Shown one piece after another: positions 1 to 12,800 of a stretch of DNA of 64,000 nucleotides (position 1 is the first letter of the stretch; every line of letters begins with the position of its first letter). A program made the position numbers and the translations under genes. Below the pieces are notes generated by a model. It did no database searches. It saw nothing but the letters and a program-made list of their open reading frames with translations, and was not told the origin of the DNA. The stretch is from Bicyclus anynana (taxonomy: Eukaryota > Arthropoda > Insecta > Lepidoptera > Nymphalidae). The stretch lies in assembly GCF_947172395.1 (NCBI RefSeq), contig NC_069086.1:9332501-9396500 (forward strand), in the 5' to 3' direction.

Positions 1-73
1 TGTGATGGCTAACAAAGTAAGTTGTTAATGTGACAAATCAGTATCACTATTTAATCACACTGCTATTTTTTTT

Positions 74-361
74 TTGCATTTGCCATGTTCTAATTTAAAA
101 AATATGGCAATATATATTATAAAACTTGCGGACGCCCGCGACTTTGTCACCGTGAAACTTGATGTAAACTTTCAACTACCCCTAGCCTACCCCTACCCTA
201 CCCATCCATACCCCTACCCTACCCTACCCTACCCCACCTCACCCTACCCCTACCCTAACCCAACCGTACCCTACCCCTACTCTACCCTTGCCCTACCCCT
301 ACACTACCCTACCCTACCCCACCCCTACCCTACCCTTACTCCGTTTTCTAATTATTATTAA
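74..361 (+). repeat. (CCCTA)n-rich microsatellite within an interspersed repeat
   Basis: From about 178 to 340 the sequence is degenerate CCCTA/CCCCTA repeats, open in one frame only because of low complexity. It is preceded at 127-150 by a 'gcggacgcccgcgactttgt' tail seen elsewhere in the window. The same combination, inverted, occurs at 14320-14765, so this is a repeat family carrying its own microsatellite and not a gene. The rest of 1-895 is presumed faf intron; I see nothing else supported there. Confidence 0.7.
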
Positions 362-895
362 TATGAACTTTATACAATAACAATAAAGCTCAAATTGACT
401 ACGTTTTAGTTAGAAAACATTTGTATGGGAAAAAGAAAAGGGCCATTTTTATGGTTTTTCCGGCAATTATTCGAATTTTTGTCGCCGTAAAAATCATCCT
501 AGAAATTCAACGAACATTTTAAAAAAATAATTGGCCAAATTGGTCCAGGCGTTGTTGAGTTGTGCGTTTGGTAACGCATTTTGCGATTCATTTTTATATT
601 ATAATATTGGTAATATTTAAATTTTAAATATAACCAATATTCCCGTACCCCTCCAATTAGTGGGTAAAGACGTGGGTAAGGAGTGGGCACAACAATAGTG
701 CGTTACTGAGGAGCTGAAGACTTACATTTATATGTATTTAATGAATAAAATTTATTAATGCGAAAGTTGTGTGCAATTACTGAACTGATTTGGCTAAAAT
801 TTGGAACAGAGATAGAATATTCCTTCTTCTTCTTCTGGATATTTGTATTGGCATAATTGATTGAAATATATTTTTTAATTGAAATTACTTTCCAG

Positions 896-3800
896 GTATT
901 GGTACTGTTTTGGAATTTGGCACACTCTGACGAAGTATGTACGGAAATCATGGATGTGGCGTTGGCAAATCTTATTAAAATACTGGATTACAGCTACAGT
1001 CAAGAACGTGATTCACAAAAAACTTTATGGCTGGATAAGTAAGTCTTCAGTTTTAGTTTTTTTTGATGGCTTTTATCTTATAGCCATTCCTTCTATCGTC
1101 AGTCGATATTTTTTGAAATATTAATCGAAGCATTACATACCAAGTACAATACTAAACACACCAACGCATATTCTTATTTGTATTTATTAAGGCCCGTTTC
1201 ACCACCTTCTGATATGTTACAAGTTGACATAAAGTACTACCCCTATACACTACAATACTCGCTAAGTAATACAAATACGATAGTGTAGAAACAAAACTTA
1301 CTTCACTCCGCGTTGCTCAACTTTCGATCGTTGTCGGCTTTGCCGAATCAAAGGAATCAATGCAATTCCGAGGTTCGAACACGAAGTGTCTCGCTACACT
1401 ACTTAGTTTACTTCAGGATTTTATTGAACCGTCGAAGCGAGTAGTGTGATTGAGGCTTTAGACTATCTGACACTTATCAGAAGGTGGTTAAACTGGCTCT
1501 TCAATCTTATAAGTTTGTATTAGATGTGTGGAAGAGTTGAAGAGCAATGACAAGTGGGTGCTCCCGGCCCTGAAGATGATGCGCGAGCTGTGCTGCCTGT
1601 ACGAGGCGGCGGGCAACTCGGGCGTGCGGCCCCACGTCACGCGCCAGGAGCTCATCGACCGCCTGCAGACGCAACACTCGCTCGTCATACTCGTCACCAA
1701 CTCGCTCACCTTCTATATGGACGCTGTACGGGCGAAGCTGGCTGGTAAGTACTCGTATGTGTCAGTGATGGAGAGTTTTCTTTGACCTGTGAAAGAGCTT
1801 AAGATGCTGACATTTGATAAAAGAAAGGTTTATTATCCTGTGCACTACATGGATACTTATTTGTTGGATTTGCGGCAATCTAAAATTATGCTCTATTAGG
1901 TTACAATGGTTTGCCCAAAAAACCTTTGCTATGACAAATTTTCTGCGATCAGAATGTAATATTTTATCCTCAAATAAGATACTTATTACGTTTTGTTATT
2001 TACAGAAGAAGGAGAAATAGACTGGGAGAATTGGCTACCAGATGGGAAGTACCCGCACGCAGCGCAAGTTCACGAGCGTCTTAGTTTCCTTAGATTTTTG
2101 CTGAAGGATGGCCAGTTGTGGCTGTGTGCTGAACAGGTGTGTATCTTGAATTTCTTCTAGAAGAATGGATTTTGCACAACACATTGCAAGTCCTCCGCTG
2201 CGTTTATCTGCTCAGAATAAGAACAACTTAACTTATTTTCGTGCGTTTTACACCAATTGACAGTGATTCATGAACAAGTTCTAAGTATATAACTTGTTAA
2301 TATTTGTGCAAATTGGTTGAAATATGACAAGGAATTGTGTTCGGAGATTTAACCACGGAAATAATGGAAACTCCGCGATGACATGTCTATCTTTTACCGA
2401 TAGCTTAAAACTATACCCATTGTAGAAAAAGCATCACAAATGTGGTAACTGTAAAACTCCTTATTCAATTGATATTTTTTATATTGTTAAAAAAATTTAC
2501 ATGTTTTTCAGGCGAAACAAATTTGGATATGCTTAGCTGAAAGGCCGGCACACCTTGGAGACCGTGAAGCGTGCTTCCGCTGGTTTAGCAAACTAATGGG
2601 AGAGGAGCCAGACTTAGACCCCAATATAAATCTGCATTTTTTTCGGCGTAACATTATGACACTGTCTCCAAACCTTCTAACTCACTCTGGTATTAAATGT
2701 TTTGAGAGGTAATCTATTTGTATTTGAAAAGTTTTCGACTTTAAACAAGTATTTTTGAGTCATTTCGTTTTTTTAAATTACATTGTCTTGTTACAGATTT
2801 TTTAAAGCTGTCAATTCCAAAGAAGGCAAACTTAAGATAAAACGTCGTGGTTTTTTACTTAATGATGCTGATCTCATAGGATTAGATTATTTATGGAGAG
2901 TGAGTATAAAATTTTACCTGGGTTTCAATTTAATAATCACACATCCATCCATCCATCCATGCATCCGATGATATTTTAAGCAAATGTTTTTTCTACTAAC
3001 TAAAATTAGAGTACATATAAATAATAATTAATCAGAGTTATTGTGCCCCCTGTGACGCGCGGGTGAGGACTCGGGTGTCATTAATAAATATATGTTACAT
3101 GGATTTCATGATTTTTGACTTCCTCCCCCTCTTTATCATCGTCACACATCTAGTCAAGTTTGTAACACTCAGCTGAAAACTGTCGGTTTGATAAACAGAA
3201 TGAAAAGAAACGCAAAGAAACACACTCACGCACAAAGTATACGAAAAGCGATCTAATGTTATGATCAGTTGTCATGACAGTGACATCTTATTCATCCATT
3301 ATTATTCATCGTGACATTGACAGCACGCGTTTGCAAAGACCACTGACAACCAATGATAATAAGTGGAATACGCAGAATTTATCTGTCACATTTCATCAAC
3401 CTACCTTTTAACGACGATATTTGCGATACCATATCCTGCTTGCTAACAGTGTTTTAGACGTGTCGATATATTTGCCCCAAAGGTAATAACCGAGTGCGAT
3501 GACGACATATCCGCGCGCGGCATCGAGCTGCTCCGCGAGGTGTGCACGTGCACCGGGCCGGCGCTGTCGCCCGCGCAGCACCACGAGGCCTTCCTCACGC
3601 ACTGCTGCGCGCGCACGCAGCGCCTGCAGAAGGACATGGAGCTGCAGACCGGTATGACACTGACATCATAATGAAGTGTTTTCTTCTTAATATATTTTCC
3701 TGCGAAGATTTAAAAAACATCCGCTGGGGGCATCATTGTTGGGGGATACATGTATATTAAATTCTGTATTGACAATTGAAATGTGTAAAAATTCAAGATT

Positions 3801-6800
3801 ATCTCGGATGTTTCATTGGAATTGATGATTTCAATTAAGGATACAAAATATGTAGACTCCACCAGTGCTGTCCCTAGCAGATCTGTTTTAAATCTTCCCA
3901 GGTAAACTTTATCATTTGAACTTTTCTGTAAACTGGTTTTATAGTTTGACTTTTTTATTTTTGTGGTTAATGCGGGATGCGAATATGCAATTGTTAAATA
4001 TCTGTATGACGTCATTAATATTTTTTCAAATGTGGAGCAAAAACTATTGTATTGTGTGGTTAATTATGTGCATTACTTTTAGATGCGACGGAGTGTTGCA
4101 CTCGCATGTGTAGAGTAATTCGTGCCATACAAGAATATATAAACGAATGTGACAGGAGGTTCACGTCGGAACGACAGATACTTCCAATTTATAGGTCGGG
4201 CAGGGGGAGGCAGTGTACTATCATAGTGCGATTTAATTTCCAAACGGGCCAAAGACAAATTGACGATATAGAAATATTTTCGCACTCAAATGAGACACTG
4301 CATTCACTACGCACGGCGGTACAGAGAAGGTACAGTATCAACCCCATTTATATCATTAATTTCCTTATATTTAAACTTAATTTATTTTGTTTAAAATAAA
4401 TTAATTTTGTTTTATTCTTCCAGACTGAAATTAACGTCTGACAGCAACATCAAGTTAGAGATGTATTTAAATAAGCTAGAGTTGTATGTGAATGGGGAAC
4501 TATTGGACACCAGTCATGATCGTAAAATACTGTCACAAATACCTCTTAGGGATAAAACTGTGATTGTTGCTAAGGTTTGTCATATACTATTTACATATTT
4601 TTATCAATACATATAAATAAAATTGAACTGTGTGTGCTCTCGCTCTTTTTTTAAGTGCTTAGCTACTTACACGATACTAAAACATAACCAAGCTTTTTTG
4701 AACTTTTTTCCCTGTCTGGGCTAATCTCTGGAATCTAAATTACAGGTCTACGACGGACAAATATGTGGCAGCGGAGGTTGTGGATCGTCAAACGAGTCAA
4801 GCAGCGACTCTAGTACTTCTTCACCCCCTTCGTCGCCTACCCCTGAACACGCGTTGCCAGGCGTTGTAAGTATGTCACACTATAAAACATTTTGGGGTTC
4901 TTGATAACCTTTGTATAATCTCTTTCTTTGTTTTGCAGCTTTTCTCACTGGGCTCGTGGTACCTTCCTTTTATTTTAGAGTTAGAGCACATAGGTATTAC
5001 TAAATCACACGCTCCGTTGACTGAAGCCGCGCATCTTTTGTCGCAAATCTGCCCTAGTCATAAACAAACGGTATGTACTACGTTTTAAGTATCAAACTAA
5101 TCTCAGAGGCATAATTATCCGCCCACTTTAATATGACGCGAGTATGTTAAAATGGGCGGATAATTGTGCCTCTAAGTATATTTTAACAGTTTAGATGTCT
5201 AGTCAATAATAAACTGATCTGATTTTTGTATAACTTTTTAGGTGGATAGATTAACAGAAGCGCTACTCAGTCGTGAAGACACAAAGTTAAGGGACATGCT
5301 TTATGGGCCAGCTCCACCCACCGTTGCATATAATGTAGAGGTACGTAAAAATTAACAATGACGCTAGCAACAGATTGGTTCTACATTACTATGTACTACG
5401 CAATATCATCTGAGAAACAAGATATATGATCAGTCAACTTAAGGATTTTTTTCTGCTGCAGGTTATGGGTCTCATATTTCTTAGTAGAAGGACTGTAGCC
5501 TCAAAGATTGTTTTTTTATCTACAAAGTTTCCGCAGAATAGTAAAAAACCTAAAATAAAAACTAATATAAAATGACAACACATATATAGTCATTAACCTA
5601 ATTTTTGATAGGCTATTAGGGGTACAGGGGCTTTAGCCATGTGGCACGTCGATCCTCTTTCAACAAACACTAACGCTTCGAAAATTAAAAAATGTATGGG
5701 AATGACAAATATATTTTGTTATTTTTCGAAGTGGTAGTGTTTGTAGAAAGAGAATCGACTTGCCACATGGCTAAAGCCTTAAAATATTGTCGTAATTATG
5801 AGCCAACCAACCTTACAAATTAATATATTTTTGTTATATTGCAGGTCCTATACAGCATGGTCATGCCGTCCTCTGATACAAGACTAGAACGCAACCGCAG
5901 TTTCCAACTGGCATGTGTGAAGAAAGCTCCTCTCTTAGTACAATGTTTATCCGATAGTGAGTTCTTGAAGGATGCTGCTCCCCACACCAGAAGGTAGAAT
6001 AATTTGATGACAAATCTTACAAATATCGTTATATTATTGCTTCTTTACTTAATCATCTGTTTTGTTTCAGGGTGGGTTATTTAGCTTTGGTGAGATTAGT
6101 GAAATTGGCTTTGTATACTTTGGGTCATCTTTTTGAAATCATGGCACCAGATGGCTCGGATACAAATGTGGATAAAGAATTTAGGTGAGAATAAGAAATG
6201 TTTATTTGAAATACTCAGTATAGAATTACAATGGTGTCCTGGCACTTAAACTCGGTAAGCCCGTGTCCGTCCAGTGACTTCCCAGTGACAGTGAATTATG
6301 TACTTAATTAACAGAAAATATGTTAACATAAAATGTTAAAATTTTCACAAGAAGATTAAAAATACAATATTAAAAAATATTTTTTTGTGATAACTGTTTT
6401 GTTAGTAGCTTTGTGTACATGCGTGCGTGTGTGGTAGTGTGCGTGCAAAAGTGCGTGCAAAAGTGCGGGCGTGCTTGCGTGTGCGTGTGTGAGTGCAGGC
6501 GTGCGGACGTGCTTGCGTGTGCGCTGTGTGTGCTTGTGTTGTGGTTTCTGTTCGTGCGTGTGTGTGTGTGTGCGTGTGTGGGTTCGCTTGCGTGTGTGTG
6601 GTAATCTATTTATTTCTATATATATTATGTTTTACAGTCACTGTGACACTGATATATGCATAACTTGTATTGTGGTATTGTTACAGGATGGATGTGACGA
6701 TATTACGGGAAGCACTACAAACAGTTCCTAATCATAACTGTGAGCTTATTGTAAAAGCTATAGCGGAAAAATTAGCTAATGCATTGGGAGAACAGGTTAT

Positions 6801-9800
6801 TATTAAATGTTATTTACTTTTTCGAACTGAAATGAAAGAAATCCATACAAATACTTTTGCAGTAGTGCTATTTGAGTTTTCATCCTACATCTTGTTCGCG
6901 CCAAGCTCACGCTTCCCTCTCCTACTCCAACGCATCCTCCATTTACCTCTCTGTCCCGCATAAACTCCCGTTATCTTCGTCCACGCCGCTGAAAACTTGT
7001 CAAAATTAATAGTCGCAATTAAACCACCAACTTACGTATGCGCGCGCGCACCGCGACAATTCGCCTGTTATTATTCGCTTAAATTATGTGTTTTTATGGT
7101 GAAAAGTGAAGAGAAGAAAAAGAAAGAAAAGCAGTGTCAGTAAGTCCTGTTCTATTTTTTCCCTTCCTTAGCAAAGCCGAACGCGAACATATTTTTGGTC
7201 ACTTCGAGCCACGGATTGAACCCCCTTTTTTCTCTTTATATAAACGCTAATTTCATTATTTCAACGCTTATTTTATTATTTCGAAAGGTCCTTCGAGTAT
7301 ACGCTATATTCGTATTCATATTATTTCCATATATTTCTTACATTACGCACTTTTTCTTCGCTGACGTGTTACGGTGAATTGAATGTACCATTAATTCATA
7401 GTTACGTTTAGGTATTATACCTATTTCAAACGCATTTTTAGAATATATACGCTATTATCAACTTATTATTACAAGATTTACGCTGAAATTCGCTATTATT
7501 TTAAAGCTGATGCAATAAAATAGTTATCGGTGCAACTCGTAAGTCGACATCTTTTTTCTTTGTCTCGACCACCAGCTGATGTGGCAAATAGTATTACATT
7601 GAAAAATATTTGGTTGTCTATTACTTACGCTTGACTTTTATTTGAATATTTTACGCTTATACGCATATTAAATATTATTTCATAAAATGCCACGTCGTAC
7701 GCCTGAATCATTACCTGAGGTAGGCCAGGAAGTTTTAATTTTAGAGGCTCAGGTTCGCGCTTATTTTGCTAATATGCAAGCTATATATAACGCTTCTACA
7801 AATACAGGCGAAAACCCAGAGGGCTTTTTAAGCAAGGCCGCTAATATAAATACCTTACGTACGGAGTATTTAAGCTTAGTTAAACAGCTCAATATAGCTC
7901 GTTTACAGGAAGATACGAATTACGAACCAAACTTTCAATCTTTAATCGCCTTTGAAGAATTGTTCTCAGCAGTTCAATATAGAATGAATGAACTTTCACC
8001 TTCGTCATCCAATAGTCCGAAAAGCCCGGCTAAATTTCAAACCCCGGTAGAATCTAAGTCACGAATTAAGCTCCCTGCTATAAATTTGCAAAAATTTGAT
8101 GGAAACGCCAGGGATTGGACGGCTTTCTATGAATGTTATAATAACATCATTCATTATAACAAAGATTTGTCAAACACCGAGAAGCTACAATACCTATTAG
8201 GGCAAATTTCAGGTACCGCACAGACGGCCATCGCGGGTATCGAACCCACGGGTGACAATTATCAGTTAATTTATTCTACTCTTGAAGACAAATATCAAGA
8301 CGTACGAAATTTAGGATGTTTTTATTTAGATCAAATTTATAATTTCAAACCGCTAATAAATTCGCAGAACCTAAATTCTTTTTTAGACACATGCGCGACT
8401 TCTATTGCCGCATTTGAAAAGTTAAAAATTAAAGACAAAACCGATTTTATTTACCTGTATCTGTCATTAAAGAAAATAGATCAAGAAACCGCTCGCTTAT
8501 ACGAATCGTCAATTCGGTCCGAAAAACTACCTTCATTTGAAAATTTTATTACATTTATTAAAGAGCAAGCGAAAATTAATGAGCGCATTCCGTTTAGTTC
8601 ATATACTAACGTCACAGATAATCGGCCACGAATGCGTAAGATTCCTGTACCTAAAGAAATACCACCTAGGACGAAGTCTTTCGTGACGTCAGCTACAAAT
8701 GAATGTCCTCTCTGTAATAATAATAATCATAATCATTTTTATCAATGTTCGGAATTTTTAAAGTTAACGCCGCGAGACAGATATGCTGCAATAAAAGCGA
8801 ATAACGCATGCACTGCATGTTTGTCTGTTTATCACACAAAGGTTTCTTGTAACAGCTCAAAAAGTTGCAACTTTTGCAACTCTCCGGTTCATCACTCTCT
8901 GTTATGTTTTTCACACAAATCTGGGGCCGATAATGCATCTACCTATAAAATAGATAAGAATATAGCTACCTCGGCGCGGGATATTGTTGATACGCAAAAC
9001 CATACGGCAGCCGCTGTATCTTTATGCTCAATAGAAAAAACGAGGCAAACGACGCGCACGTCTGTTTTGCTCGCTACTGCTTGTGTACGCACTTTAAATA
9101 AATCGGGAATTGAATTTACGCTTAGATGCTTAATTGATAATGCTTCGCAACATAACTTTATAACGAATGAATGTGCTACCCGTCTTAATTTAGATATAAA
9201 CCAGCCGACATACCCGATGTCGGTCGATGGGTTTGGAGGTAATTCTAGTAAAATAAAGGGTGTTACACATTTAACCATTTTTTCTAAATTTAACAGTAAC
9301 AACTCGTATACATTTAACTCGTTGATAGTAGACAAGATAACACATCAATTACCGACATCGCACATAGATAAATCGTCGATCACTTATTTGACAGGCGTGC
9401 CGCTAGCGGACGAGACTTATTACCTACCTGGCCGAATAGATATGATATTAGGCGCGCAGATGTTCACGCAAATAATTCGGACTGGTCGCATATACTCGCC
9501 GCCAGGGGCGCCACAAGCCTTCGAAACAACGCTAGGATTTATTCTGATGGGTGAAGCACCGATATCGCAAAGTTCATATAATTCGCAGATTCAAATCTTT
9601 TGTGCTATTACTAACGAGAGACTGGATAGTTCTTTACGCAAGTTTTTTGAAGTAGAAGAAATACCAAAACCAAAAAATAAATTTCTTAGCCCCGAAGAGC
9701 AAGAGTGCGAAGAAATTTATAAAAATACAACGCAACGCGATTCGCAGGGTAGGTATATAGTAGCTTTGCCTTTTAAGTCGGATCCTAATATGTTAGGTGA

Positions 9801-12800
9801 CGCATCACAGCATGCACTAACTAGATTTAGAATTTTAGAACGCAAATTGGAGTTGTCCCCTAATTTACGCACCGAATATAATAGTATTTTTAAAGAATAT
9901 ATTCAACAAAACTACTTAGCTCCAATCAAACATAAATCAAATATTCAATACGTTATTCCGCACTTATGTGTAAGACGGGAGGATAAGGTCTCTTCGAAAA
10001 TAAGACTGGTCCTTGACGCTTCTAGTAAGAGTGTAGAAAATAATATCAGCCTAAATCAGTTGTTACATAAGGGCCCTAATCTACAATCAGATTTATTTAT
10101 AGTACTTTTAAATTTTAGATTATTTAAAATCGCAATATCTGCCGACATAAAGCAAATGTATTTGCAGTTAAAAGTTCATCCAGAATTCTGGAAGTTTCAA
10201 CGCATTTTCTATCGCTTCGCTAAAACTGAACCCTTGCAATTATTTGAATTTAACCGTGTTTGCTTCGGTCTAAGTTGTAGTCCGTTTTTAGCACTTAGAA
10301 CGCTTAAGAAACTGGCAGAAGATGAAGGTAGAAACTACCCTTTAGCAAAAAAAATTATAGACGAAGGGCAATATTATATGGATGATGTTCTATATACAAC
10401 GCATACAGTAGGCGAAGCCATTAATTTAGCAAATCAATTATCCAGCATGTTATCACTAGGCGGATTTAAACTTTTAAAATGGTCGAGTAACTCTTCACTA
10501 TTTTTACAAAATTATCCTAAAGAAATATTGCATCCTTCGATTTTGGACCCAAAAACAATTAATTTCAGTACCGCCGCGGGTCAAAAGGTATTAGGTATTG
10601 AATGGGAACCTGCGCACGATACATTTACCTTCAACTTCACACCTAACGAACTCAAATGTACTAAAAGGAATATGTTGTCAATTATAGCACAATTATTTGA
10701 CGTATTGGGTTTGATCGCACCTGTCATTTTATACGCTAAGCTATTAATTAAAGAGCTTTGGTTGTAAAAAATAGATTGGGATGATGACCCACCTCATCAA
10801 ATCACGCAGTCTTGGTCGAGATTTCAATCGGAGTTATCATGCTTATCCCAGCTTTCGATACCACGGCACATAGGTATTACAGACAGCTGTGAAATAAGTC
10901 TAGTGGCCTTTGCTGACGCAAGTGAGAAAGCTTATGGTACAGTCTTATATATTCACACTAAGACTCCAACCACGACTACGGTTAAACTACTTTGCGCCAA
11001 ATCGAAAGTAGCACCGGTTAAAATAATCACGCTTGCAAAATTAGAACTTTGTGCGGCTTATTTACTGTCCAAATTAGTTAGCGTCGTATTGTCAAGTTAT
11101 TGTTCACGTATAACGGTGAAACGCATTTATGCCTTTTCCGATTCTACTGTAACACTAAATTGGATAAACACTAGCCCACATAAACTTAAAACATTCGTCG
11201 CTAATAGAGTTTCAAAAATTCAAACCAATGTAAAACCGGAAAACTTTTTTCACATCGCTGGTAAAGAAAATCCAAGTGACTGTTTGTCTCGAGGACTGAC
11301 ACCAGCACAATTAATATCTCATCCTTTATGGTTTAGCGGCCCATCTTGGTTGCAATCAGATTGTAACGAATGGCCTATTAAGCCATTCGCTCCTACGCTA
11401 GAAAACTTACCGGAAGTTAAATTAATCGCACTACCCGCTGTCACTGAAAAACAGCCACTCATAAATACTATCGCACAACGCACGTCTAATTGGAACAAAT
11501 TATTACGCATATTTACGTATCTACTACGTTTTTCTAAACGCATAAATACAAGCGGATCGATAACCGCAGACGATTTAAATACATCCGAAATGTTTATTGT
11601 TCGCGTACTGCAACAAACCTATTTTTCTGAATACATAAACGCAATAAAAAATAACCACGCAATACCACGGCTGCTTAATAAACTTAGACCCATACTTATA
11701 AACGGAATCCTACGTGTTGGCGGACGTATATCTGCAAACTCAGAGATCTCCTTTGACCATAAGCACCCAGTATTACTACCTCGCAAAGATCACATTGTTA
11801 ACTTAATAATAGACCATGTTCATAGTATGAGTTGTCACGCCGGTCCACAACGAACTTTGTCATTATTACGAAAGAAGTATTGGATTTTATCCGCTCGGAC
11901 AGTAGTACGTACACGCATTCATGCTTGTATTCCGTGTTTTAAAACCCGTCCTAAACCATGCCAAACGCCATTAATGGCAGATTTACCCACTTGTAGATTA
12001 GATATATCTAAAGCCTTTTCTAATACAGGAATCGACTATTGTGGGCCCTTTTACACGACGCTCGCAAGAGGGCGTGGCATAAAAAGTCAAAAGGCTTACG
12101 TCTGCATATTTATTTGTCTAACCACACGGGCAGTACACGTAGAAGTAGCCCCAGACTTAACTACACACTCCTTTTTAAACGCTTGGAAAAGGTTCGTAAG
12201 CAGGCGAGGGCATGTGAATTCAGTTCGAACCGACCAGGGATCCAATTTTAAAGGTGCTAAGGCATACCTCAGTGAATTATACGAGTTTTTAAATTCAGAG
12301 TACGATGAGGCATTTAAAAAAGAACTTGCAAATAGTCGAATTTCCTGGGTTATGAACCCACCTAATGCTCCCCATTTTGGAGGCAGCTGGGAGTCCGCCG
12401 TAAAATCTTTTAAAACTCACTTGCTAAGAGTGATAGGCAATCAAATCTTAACTTACGAGGAATTATTAACAGTATTGTGTCAAATTGAGGCTGTTCTGAA
12501 CTCTCGCCCGCTGGGATTGCTTAGCGAAGATCCCGCAGAACCAAGTCCTATTACGCCCGCGCATTTTTTAAATACAACCCCTCTCAAATTATTACCCGCT
12601 GCCGACGTTCTTAGCGAGAAATCCAGTTTACTATCTAGGTTCTCGCTCTTAGATAAACTAGTTCAATCATATTGGAAACGTTGGCGCGACGAATACCTAC
12701 ACACTTTACAAGTTCGAGAAAAATGGAATACCGAATCACGCCCAATTCAGATTAACACGGTCGTACTAATAATGCAGGATAACGCACCGCCACTACACTG

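Noticed and set aside
178..340. Telomere end of a chromosome
   Set aside because: The array is degenerate, is not TTAGG, is intronic, and has a second copy in inverse orientation at 14320.
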